Source: a virus. Taken from it: DNA of 39,688 nucleotides. The position numbers were made by a program, and so were the translations under genes. Positions 21,786 through 29,055 of this stretch are shown here, one piece after another (position 1 is the stretch's first letter; each line of letters begins with the position of its first letter). The notes below the pieces were generated by a model. It did no database searches and was not told the origin of the DNA. It worked only from the letters and a program-made list of their open reading frames with translations. Location: the IMG/VR virus record IMGVR_UViG_3300017659_000002, positions 1 to 39,688 of that record; one strand, given 5' to 3'.

Positions 21786-23090
21786 TTCTAGTGGTCGTCG
21801 CAACACCCCAGTTCAGAGGGTGCGATGGACTTCAAGATTCGGGAGAACCGGCAGGAGGCTGTCGGCCGTAAAGCCCTGGTCCGTGAGCGAGCTGAATACT
21901 TCCGGCTCATGGACCAGGGCTTCACCAACACAGAGGCTTGCCGGATCGTCGGGATCAACCGGCGGACTGGCAAGCGATGGCGGCACGGCCGCCAGGCCAC
22001 GGGCGTGACACGGGGTGCTCCACCGGTCCGCAGACCTCTGTCGCCCGACAGGCCGTCCCGCTACCTGCGAGAGCCCGAGCGCATCCACATCGCCGACCGG
22101 CTGCGAGAGAAGGCGTCGATCCGGCAGATAGCCGCTGAACTGGGCCGCAGTCCGTCCACGATCAGCCGGGAGATACGCCGCAACGGCATGCCGCTGCGCA
22201 GAGGCACCTCACGCTGGGCCTACCGGCCGCACGCCGCACAGTCCCGTGCCGACGCCCGGAGACCTCGCCCGAAGCCGGGAAAGATCGGCCAGAACCCCGC
22301 ACTGCGCGCCTTCATCCAGGACCACCTCGCGCGCCGCTGGAGTCCGGAACAGATCTGCCAGGCTTTGCGGACACGCTTCCCCGACCGGCCGGAGATGCAC
22401 GTGACCCACGAGACCATCTACCAGGCCCTCTACGTCCAGGGCCGCGGAGAACTCCGCCGCGAGCTGACCAAAGCACTGCGCACCGGACGGGCCATGCGTC
22501 GGTCACACCGCCAGTCCTACAAGCGCCAGCCCCGCATGTCCAAGGACATGGTAATGATCAGCGAACGGCCGGCCGAGGCCGCCGACCGGGCGATCCCAGG
22601 TCACTGGGAGGGCGACCTCATCATCGGCAAGGCCCACAAGTCCGCGATCGGCACCCTGGTCGAGCGTTCCAGCCGCTTCGTCACCCTCGTCCACCTCCCC
22701 GAAGGCCGTCAGCCTGCCCAGATGCGTGACGCGCTCATCCAGACCGTCTCCGCCCTTCCCGCTCAGCTGCGACGCTCTCTCACCTGGGACCAGGGCTCCG
22801 AGATGCATCTCCACCAGGACTTCAGCATCGCCACGGACATGCCGGTCTACTTCTGCGACCCGGGCAGTCCATGGCAGCGCGGGTCGAACGAAAACACCAA
22901 CGGCCTGCTGCGGCAGTACTTCCCCAAGGGCACGGATCTGTCCCGCTGCGGGCGCGCGGAGCTGGACGCCGTGGCTGCCGAACTGAACAGCCGCCCACGC
23001 AAAACGCTCGGCTGGGAAACCCCAGCCGAGCGTCTCGCTAAGCTCCTGGCCACAACCAGTTGATCACTTGTGTTGCAACGACCCCTGGAA
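21786..23090. mobile_element. IS30-family insertion sequence
   Basis: About 1.3 kb with one transposase gene. Imperfect terminal inverted repeats match at 18 of 21 positions: 21786-21806 (TTCTAGTGGTCGTCGCAACAC) against the complement of 23070-23090. The true ends may be a few bases further in, near 21791 and 23085. I could not find a matching target duplication for any of these ends. It sits between cutA and the last lysis-region gene. Confidence 0.85.
21825..23063 (+). CDS. IS30-family transposase
   Basis: 412 residues. An N-terminal HTH (NTEACRIVGINRRTGKRWR) and a second HTH (ASIRQIAAELGRSPSTISRE, about 97-116) are typical of IS30. The DDE catalytic residues are D264 (HWEGDLIIG), D322 (LTWDQGSEM) and E356 (QRGSNENTNG), and the IS30 ending GLLRQYFPKGTDL is present. 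The frame is full length, so the element may be active. Confidence 0.95.
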   Translation: MDFKIRENRQEAVGRKALVRERAEYFRLMDQGFTNTEACRIVGINRRTGKRWRHGRQATGVTRGAPPVRRPLSPDRPSRYLREPERIHIADRLREKASIRQIAAELGRSPSTISREIRRNGMPLRRGTSRWAYRPHAAQSRADARRPRPKPGKIGQNPALRAFIQDHLARRWSPEQICQALRTRFPDRPEMHVTHETIYQALYVQGRGELRRELTKALRTGRAMRRSHRQSYKRQPRMSKDMVMISERPAEAADRAIPGHWEGDLIIGKAHKSAIGTLVERSSRFVTLVHLPEGRQPAQMRDALIQTVSALPAQLRRSLTWDQGSEMHLHQDFSIATDMPVYFCDPGSPWQRGSNENTNGLLRQYFPKGTDLSRCGRAELDAVAAELNSRPRKTLGWETPAERLAKLLATTS

Positions 23091-23119
23091 TTCGCCCGAG
23101 GGAGAGCGGGGCCGTCGCT

Positions 23120-23797
23120 TCACGTGTACTGGCGGCGGGTCGGGTCGAGGCCGAGGGACAACAGGCCGCCGCCCTGCTTCTGCTTCTCTGGCGTTGGCTG
23201 CCCTGTACTGCGGCAGGTGTAGTGGGTGGACCCGTCGCCGTCAGGGGTGCACTCGTAGGTGACGCCCGCGCCGTCCGTGTACGTCCAGCCCGACGGCGCC
23301 GGTCCCGTCTCGCCCCGCTCACCCGCCGGCCCTTCGGGCCCGGGCACGGTCGAGTCGGCGCCCGGCTCTCCTTGTGGACCTTGCGGGCCGGGCACTGTGG
23401 AGTCGGCGCCGGATGCGCCAGGTCGGCCGGACGCACCAGGCGACGGGGTGATGGTGGGGGCAGGCTTGCCGGGTTCGCCCTTGGGGCCGGGCGGTCCGGG
23501 GATGGGGACGGGGACCTTGGCGCGGTCGGGGAGGTCCTCGACGGCCTTGGACGGGTCGGGGGCGGCTGGCTTCTCGCCCTTGGCCTGGAGCTGGGAGCGG
23601 AGTTGGCGGACGTCTCCTGCGAGGGTGGAGACGGCGCTGCCGCGCAGGTCTGCCTCGGTGGCGAGTTGGTCGGCGCGTGCCGCCTCGTGGTCGATGCGCT
23701 GCCAGATGAGGATCATGGCGCCGGTCAGTGCGAGGAGTGCGGCCGCGATCCACAGGAGGTGACGCCGTCGGGCGAATGCTTTCTCGGCGCGGGTCAT
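23120..23797 (-). CDS. Membrane-anchored collagen-like protein
   Basis: 225 residues. A charged start (MTRAEKAFARRR) and one membrane helix (about 14-32) are followed by a coiled coil (about 33-70). A Gly-X-Y collagen stretch comes next (about 88-165, e.g. IPGPPGPKGEPGKP and PGPQGPQGEPG), then a small C-terminal domain with two Cys. The ATG overlaps the preceding stop (ATGA). Last gene of the late operon; a cell-surface or spanin-like role is possible. Confidence 0.8.
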   Translation of the reverse strand: MTRAEKAFARRRHLLWIAAALLALTGAMILIWQRIDHEAARADQLATEADLRGSAVSTLAGDVRQLRSQLQAKGEKPAAPDPSKAVEDLPDRAKVPVPIPGPPGPKGEPGKPAPTITPSPGASGRPGASGADSTVPGPQGPQGEPGADSTVPGPEGPAGERGETGPAPSGWTYTDGAGVTYECTPDGDGSTHYTCRSTGQPTPEKQKQGGGLLSLGLDPTRRQYT

Positions 23798-24060
23798 GGA
23801 TGCCCCCCGAGCTGCGTCACCAGTAGCCGCAGGCGGGCCACTTCGAGTTCCAGCATCTGCACGTTCGCTTCGGCCTTGGCCTGGTCTGCTTCCGCCTTGT
23901 CTCTCTCGGCGACCAGGCGCGCCGTCAGGTTGTCGTAGCCGCCGATGACTCCGCCCTCCCGCTGGGTTCGCCCTGCGATCCGGGAGCCGTACATGGCTGC
24001 CACTCCGGCCACGGCGGCGCTGCCGAGAACGCCTAGGGCTGTGACTGTGGCGGCATCCAT
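23794..24060 (-). CDS. Holin-like membrane protein with coiled coil
   Basis: 88 residues. One N-terminal membrane helix (TALGVLGSAAVAGVAAMYG) and a long coiled coil (about 45-82, LVAERDKAEADQAKAEANVQ). The ATG at 24060 has GGGAGGG upstream. Its location beside the endolysin fits a holin or accessory lysis protein; not proven. Confidence 0.65.
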   Translation of the reverse strand: MDAATVTALGVLGSAAVAGVAAMYGSRIAGRTQREGGVIGGYDNLTARLVAERDKAEADQAKAEANVQMLELEVARLRLLVTQLGGHP

Positions 24061-24093
24061 GTGCGCCCTCCCGGTTGCGCTGGGTGGGCTGGG

Positions 24094-24297
24094 TCAGATG
24101 CCCGTGACAGGGGACGCGGGCTCTTCGGGCTGCCGGTTGGGCACGGCCCAGGTGAAGCCGAGCGCGGCGAGGATGGCCAGGCCGGCGGCCCAGCCCTCGG
24201 CGGCGGTGATGGTGTCGTCCGCGAGCGCGGTTGATACCGACCCGGCGCCAGCCACGGTGGCGGCAACGACCGCCTTCCAACAGCGGGAGATCTTCAT
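24094..24297 (-). CDS. Putative holin
   Basis: 67 residues starting MKISRCWKAVVAATVAGAGS, with a second hydrophobic helix (GWAAGLAILAALGFTWAV) and a polar tail. Two helices and small size suit a holin that releases the endolysin encoded directly upstream. The ATG at 24297 has GTGAGG at good spacing. Confidence 0.65.
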   Translation of the reverse strand: MKISRCWKAVVAATVAGAGSVSTALADDTITAAEGWAAGLAILAALGFTWAVPNRQPEEPASPVTGI

Positions 24298-24305
24298 GTC
24301 GGGCC

Positions 24306-25055
24306 TCACTTCTTGGGGAGCTTGAGGGTCTGGCCGGACGTGATGTCGTCGGCGTTCTTGAGCGCGTTGAGCTTCGCGATCTCGGCCCAGCGGTTGCCGT
24401 CGCCGAGCTTGCTTGCGGCGATGGACCAGAGGGTGTCGCCCTTGCGGACGGTGTACGTGGTGGTGGGCTTGAGGCGGTCGCGGATCTGGCCGCGCAGCCA
24501 GTCCATGCCGAAGCCGCGGGGGTCGACCTTGCCGGGCTGCCACTCCAGGTGCCCGATGACGGAGCGCTCGGACCAGCCGTGCTTGCGGCAGATCGCGGCC
24601 GACACCTTCTCGATGGCTTCGAGCTGGGCCGCGGGCCACGGGTCCTTGCCGTCGCCGAGGTTCTCGCACTCGAAGCCGTAGAAGCGGGCGTTGCCGTCGG
24701 TGTTCGCCTCGTTGTCGGCGGGCAGCGCACGCTCGTCGATGACGGCGGCCAGGACGTCGTCGTCGCCCAGGCCTGCGTGGTTGGCGCGGCCGTAGCCGAC
24801 GAGGTGCACGGTGCCGTCCTTGGCGATGACGCCGTGGCACAGCGGGCCGGGCAGGTCGCTGTGCCCGTCGCGGCAGATCGCGACTGTGGAGGCGGTGCCC
24901 TTGGTGACGGTGTGGTGGATCATCACGCCGTTGACCGGGCCCCACGCGCCGTGACCAGCACGGTTATGGGTGCGCCAGTTGCCGACCTCGACGACCCGCA
25001 GGCCCTCGGCGCGCAGGGCAGCAATGAAGTCGGCGGCAGACAGAGGCTTGGCCAC
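24306..25055 (-). CDS. Endolysin: amidase plus LysM
   Basis: 249 residues. The N-terminal N-acetylmuramoyl-L-alanine amidase (amidase_2/PGRP type) shows zinc ligands near H47 (GVMIHHTVTK), H169 (VIGHLEWQPGK) and D178. A C-terminal LysM domain (about 201-247, TVRKGDTLWSIAASKLG) binds peptidoglycan. It cleaves the cell wall at the end of infection. No signal peptide, so a holin is needed. GTG start at 25055, with AAGGA upstream. Confidence 0.92.
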   Translation of the reverse strand: MAKPLSAADFIAALRAEGLRVVEVGNWRTHNRAGHGAWGPVNGVMIHHTVTKGTASTVAICRDGHSDLPGPLCHGVIAKDGTVHLVGYGRANHAGLGDDDVLAAVIDERALPADNEANTDGNARFYGFECENLGDGKDPWPAAQLEAIEKVSAAICRKHGWSERSVIGHLEWQPGKVDPRGFGMDWLRGQIRDRLKPTTTYTVRKGDTLWSIAASKLGDGNRWAEIAKLNALKNADDITSGQTLKLPKK

Positions 25056-25056
25056 G

Positions 25057-25545
25057 TCAGATTCCTTCGGGGGTGATGGCGAGCTTGAACTCGGCGAGGG
25101 TGATGCGGACGCTCTTCGGCGCGGTGTGCCCCGCGAGCAGGGCGATGGGCGTGCCGGGGTGCACGAACATTTCGTGGGTCTTGTGGAAGCACTGGATGCC
25201 GGGGGTCGGGGCGCGGTGCTCGGTCGCGGTCGAGTCGGCGCCGGTCGACAGGTCGAGCGGGTCCCGCACGTAGCGGTCGCGCAGCTCGTCGTAGTCGCCG
25301 GCCTCCCAGTAGATGAGGGACGTCAGCGTTGCCCAGCCCTCGATCGTGGGCCAGATCAGCCCGGACCGGTCGTCGCGCTGCCAGTCCCGTACCTCGTAGC
25401 CGTGCGGGTCCTGCTGCTCGTGCATGCCGTGCGGGTCGTAGGACTCGGCGCCGGCGGCATACGGGAACCGGACGATGTTGTACGTGCCTCCCGTAGGGAT
25501 GGACTGGGGGGTGTCGGTCTTGAGGGAGCAGACGAGGACAGCCAT
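25057..25545 (-). CDS. Hypothetical late protein before endolysin
   Basis: 162 residues starting MAVLVCSLKTDTPQSIPTGG. The body contains VRDWQRDDRSGLIWPTIEGW and a beta-rich C-terminus (KSVRITLAEFKLAITPEG). Its position after the tail genes suggests a small virion or lysis-associated protein. GGAGG precedes the ATG. Family not recognised. Confidence 0.65.
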   Translation of the reverse strand: MAVLVCSLKTDTPQSIPTGGTYNIVRFPYAAGAESYDPHGMHEQQDPHGYEVRDWQRDDRSGLIWPTIEGWATLTSLIYWEAGDYDELRDRYVRDPLDLSTGADSTATEHRAPTPGIQCFHKTHEMFVHPGTPIALLAGHTAPKSVRITLAEFKLAITPEGI

Positions 25546-25566
25546 CACGCCTCCAGGCATGAGGAA

Positions 25567-25591
25567 AGCCCCGGCCGGATGGCTCGGGGCT
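25567..25591 (-). terminator. Terminator between tail and lysis genes
   Basis: On the minus strand AGCCCCG-N11-CGGGGCT is followed by TTTCCTC, a stem plus T-rich tail. It would reduce read-through from tail genes into the lysis genes. Confidence 0.6.
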
Positions 25592-25606
25592 GCGGGGCGG
25601 GCTCGG

Positions 25607-26125
25607 TCAGCTGACGGCTTCGTAGCGGCCGCAGGCATACAGGATGTCGCCGGCGGCGTACACGAACGGCAGGGTGGAGTCCCAGATGCCGCTCGCGTCG
25701 GCCCGGTTGGAGACGATCGTCCTGAACACGCCCCCATTCGAGGTCGAGTAGATCGCGTTGCCGCTGTAGTGCAGGGACGTCGACGAGTCGAACGCGTCCA
25801 CGTTGACGATGCGTTGGGTGACCCCTGCTGCGGGCGCGGCGGGGAGGCCCAGCATCCAGTTTTCCGAGCCGCCGCCAGACCCGGCCGCGGTGGTGGACCC
25901 CCACGTCAGCTGCGCCACCCAGTCGACGGTGCGGCCGACTTTCAAATACCGGCCGGTCAGCGTGCCGTTGCCGAGGGTCGGGCTCGTGCCGGTCTCGGCG
26001 AACCAGCCCGGGCTGTAGGTGTTCCAGGCACCGAAGAACGAATTGAACTGGTCGCGGATCTCGGTGTTCATGTAGGCCGCGGTGACGACTTCACCGACGG
26101 ACCAGGTGCGCGGAGCGGACGTCAC
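25607..26125 (-). CDS. Minor tail / receptor-binding-type protein
   Basis: 172 residues. The N-terminus RTWSVGEVVTAAYMNTEIRD is a motif common to tail-fibre-like proteins of streptomycete phages. The rest is beta-rich (LTGRYLKVGRTVDWVAQL, GVFRTIVSNRADASGIW). GTG start overlapping the upstream stop (GTGA). A role in host-surface contact is inferred. Confidence 0.75.
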   Translation of the reverse strand: MTSAPRTWSVGEVVTAAYMNTEIRDQFNSFFGAWNTYSPGWFAETGTSPTLGNGTLTGRYLKVGRTVDWVAQLTWGSTTAAGSGGGSENWMLGLPAAPAAGVTQRIVNVDAFDSSTSLHYSGNAIYSTSNGGVFRTIVSNRADASGIWDSTLPFVYAAGDILYACGRYEAVS

Positions 26126-26586
26126 TTCTGGGCCTCCTGTCCTACTCTGCTCGGCTCAGTCGGCGGGATCGGCGCATCTGTCGGGCGGTCCGGGTTCTTC
26201 GGGTCGTTCGGGTCCCACCACATCCGCAGGTTCGGCCGCGGCTGCTTGAGCAGCTGGGCCTCGATCGCCTGCACCTCGGCGGGCGAGGGCACGATCATGG
26301 CGACCCAGCCGTAGCCGCAACCGGTACAGGCCCAGCGGGGATCGGTCGGCGAGACGACGCATGCGCTGCCGCAGACGCACTCGGCGAGCCACCGGTTCGC
26401 ATCCACGCGCGCGTAGAGGGCGGGCTCGTCGACGAGCGTCTCGGCCGGCATCTCGACGCGGCGGCCCATCTGATACTCGAACCAGGTGAACACCAGCTCG
26501 GCGGGCGGAACATCGGCCCACGCGTCCCGAGGAAGGGAGGACGGCGGCACGAAGTACGAAGTAGCGCGCACGACGGCGAGGGGCAT
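26122..26586 (-). CDS. Hypothetical tail-region protein with zinc ribbon
   Basis: 154 residues. The middle holds CVCGSACVVSPTDPRWACTG and CGYGW, a zinc-ribbon pattern. It then has a helical stretch (PSPAEVQAIEAQLLKQ) and a Pro/Asp-rich tail. The ATG at 26586 has TTAGGAG upstream. Similar proteins lie after the minor tail gene in streptomycete phages. Confidence 0.7.
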   Translation of the reverse strand: MPLAVVRATSYFVPPSSLPRDAWADVPPAELVFTWFEYQMGRRVEMPAETLVDEPALYARVDANRWLAECVCGSACVVSPTDPRWACTGCGYGWVAMIVPSPAEVQAIEAQLLKQPRPNLRMWWDPNDPKNPDRPTDAPIPPTEPSRVGQEAQK

Positions 26587-26595
26587 GCAGAGCTC

Positions 26596-29046
26596 CTAAT
26601 AGGCGAGGCGAGTGGTGGAGTCGAGCACCGAGTACGCCGCGTCGTCCAGGACCCATACGGAGTCCGTGGACGAGGCTGACGTGTGGAACGTGATCACGTG
26701 GCTGTTGTGCTTGATCGTCTCTGTGTATCCCTCGACGGTGACGCGCATCGTGGACGCGGTCGCTTGCGCGGGCAGGTTGTTCACAGAGAAGAAGCTGCCG
26801 ATCTCGGCGTCGAGGATGTCCAGATACGAGGCCATCGTGAACGCCTCGATGGGCACCTCTCTCAGCTCGGGTGAGGGGTTGGCGTAGCGGGACACCAGCC
26901 AGGCCGCCGCGTCCAACACCGAGTTGTCGCTGGTCTTCAGGATGTTCAGATCCTGCGGGTACTCACCGAACGCAAGGATGGACGACGGCGCCGACACGCG
27001 CTGCGTCGCCCCGCCCGGCCTGCTCGCGTCGACCTGGTTCACCATCTTCTGGTCGTCATCGGCCAAGCTGATGCCGGGCTCCACGTCGGCGTAGTTGATG
27101 GTGAAAGTCTCGGACGACGGGGACGGGTTGTACCGCACGTCTCGTGACTGGTAGGCCAGGCCGTACCAGTCGCGTTCCGCCCACAGGCGGCCGCTCTCGG
27201 TCGACTCGATCTCCCGCATCCTGGCCACGACTCCCGTGCCGCCGGGCCCCTGCCCAGCCACCGCGTCATGCGTGGTGCCCCAGATCGTCACCGAGGCCAG
27301 GCCCGCGTATCGGGCGAGCCGTTCGATCCGCGCGTCTGCGGTCTCGCCCGCAAAGCCGGTGGTGCCGGCGGTGTAGTGCAGCGGTGCGAGTGTGGCGCCG
27401 ATCGGGCTCGTGGCGTGCGAGAGGACCACGTGGGCGATCTGGCCGTTGAACAGGCGCGTGCCGCGGTATCCGCCTACGTGCAGGAATCGCAGCGACGACA
27501 CGGTGACGGCGGCCAGCCCAGCGCCGATCTGAACGCCGTCCACGTAGATCCGTTTGTTGGCGTCGTCGAAGTAGACGTGGTGCCAGTTCCCATCGGTGAC
27601 GGTCCCGGCGATGGGCAGGACGACCGGGGGCGTGCCGTCGTTCGTCGTCTCCACGGTGAGAGACCCGGACGAGTTGATGCCGAGGATCAGCTGGTTATCG
27701 AGGTTGGCGGAGTACAGGCCGAGGATCGCCCTGCTCGCCGTGGTCGTCTTGAACCAGCACTCGATCATGGGCAGATACGTCGTGTCGTCCGCCTCGAACG
27801 CCCCGCCCAAGTCGGCCGTCAGGTACTTGCCTGCCGTAGCCGTGGACGGGGTGAACGTTACTGAGCTCTCGCCGGTTGCGGCCAGGCCGTCGCTGCCGAA
27901 CTCCAGGGTGCCGCCGGATCCTTGCTGCGTGAGGACGAGGGCGCCGCACCCCTTGCCGGACAGGTCGCCCGCGGCGAGCGAGCCATCCGGCTCGGACAGC
28001 GGGTAGTACGCGGACAGGAAGTCGAAGATTCCGCTGACGTCCTGGGCGAGGATCTCCTCGCCCAACATCGATTTGAGGGCGGGCAGGCGGTTGAGGCGCT
28101 TGAACAGATCGGTGCACGAGATCTGGACCTTGCTGTACAGGCCCTCCCACTCGACCGGCCATTCATTGACCATGCCGTAGAAGCGGGGCCGGACGCTCGC
28201 GCCGACCAGGTCGAACTCGGCGTAGTCACTGACGCCGCCGGACCGGAACGCGGCGAACTCGACTTGCTCAACGTCCGTGCCGACCCATGCCGGGGTGGCC
28301 AGGGAGCGGCGCACGGTCCAGCCGAAACCGTCCGCGCTCGTCTCGAAGTACACGGTTCCGCTGCTCTCGCGGATGCGCAGCCACGCGTGCTGGATCGCGT
28401 TGTACGTGAGGATCGTCGGCGAGGCATCGGTAGAGCCCACCTCGTTCAGGGCCCGTAGCTCGCCGTTGAGCGCGTTGTAGTACCAGCGGAAGCGGGTGCC
28501 GCTGGTCGCGGAGTGGATGTACATGCTCACCGACGCGGACGAGCTACCGCCGGCCGCCGGGACGGTGGCGAACTTCGCGGTCACCTTGGACCCGGTGAGC
28601 TTCCACTCGCGGTTGCTGCGGTAGAACGCACTGACGCCGCCTCCGAGGGGCAGACGCATCCGCCCCTCGGGTTCCGCGGCCCCGCCGCCCGTGGTCCACA
28701 GCGACGGGTCCAGCACGCCGTCGTCGAAGTCGTCCCCGAGCTGGGACAACAAATATGGCGACGCCCCCGACTTGGACGGCATGACGGCCACCGAGACGCG
28801 GATGGGCGCGTTGCGGCGGACGAACGGGTAGTAGGGCGAGTTGGGATTGCCCGGGGTAAGCGCGCCATCGGCGTTGTCGAGTACGAGCGTCGCCGTCCCG
28901 GGCTGGGTCTCCGACAGTTCGTCGGCGGCCCCCCGGGTGACGGTGACGCCCTGCACCGTGTCGACGCGCTGGGTGATGTCGGTCCAGGTGATGGAGCTGG
29001 TGTTCTGCACCAGGCCGCCCCAGCCCATCTCTACCAGCAGTGGCAT
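26596..29046 (-). CDS. Large minor tail protein with LamG-like domain
   Basis: 816 residues. The N-terminus (WTDITQRVDTVQGVTVTRGA, then TATLVLDNADGALTPGNPNS) is typical of the actinophage baseplate/minor tail protein that follows the tape measure. A LamG/concanavalin-like domain lies at about 400-560 (IECWFKTTTASRAILGLYS, DGNWHHVYFDDANKRIYVDG). It may bind cell-surface sugars. The C-terminus is a baseplate-type region. Confidence 0.85.
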   Translation of the reverse strand: MPLLVEMGWGGLVQNTSSITWTDITQRVDTVQGVTVTRGAADELSETQPGTATLVLDNADGALTPGNPNSPYYPFVRRNAPIRVSVAVMPSKSGASPYLLSQLGDDFDDGVLDPSLWTTGGGAAEPEGRMRLPLGGGVSAFYRSNREWKLTGSKVTAKFATVPAAGGSSSASVSMYIHSATSGTRFRWYYNALNGELRALNEVGSTDASPTILTYNAIQHAWLRIRESSGTVYFETSADGFGWTVRRSLATPAWVGTDVEQVEFAAFRSGGVSDYAEFDLVGASVRPRFYGMVNEWPVEWEGLYSKVQISCTDLFKRLNRLPALKSMLGEEILAQDVSGIFDFLSAYYPLSEPDGSLAAGDLSGKGCGALVLTQQGSGGTLEFGSDGLAATGESSVTFTPSTATAGKYLTADLGGAFEADDTTYLPMIECWFKTTTASRAILGLYSANLDNQLILGINSSGSLTVETTNDGTPPVVLPIAGTVTDGNWHHVYFDDANKRIYVDGVQIGAGLAAVTVSSLRFLHVGGYRGTRLFNGQIAHVVLSHATSPIGATLAPLHYTAGTTGFAGETADARIERLARYAGLASVTIWGTTHDAVAGQGPGGTGVVARMREIESTESGRLWAERDWYGLAYQSRDVRYNPSPSSETFTINYADVEPGISLADDDQKMVNQVDASRPGGATQRVSAPSSILAFGEYPQDLNILKTSDNSVLDAAAWLVSRYANPSPELREVPIEAFTMASYLDILDAEIGSFFSVNNLPAQATASTMRVTVEGYTETIKHNSHVITFHTSASSTDSVWVLDDAAYSVLDSTTRLAY

Positions 29047-29055
29047 GGCCGCCTC

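Noticed and set aside
21781-23095. Target-site duplication of the IS30 element
   Set aside because: No 2-3 base match is seen at any plausible pair of ends.
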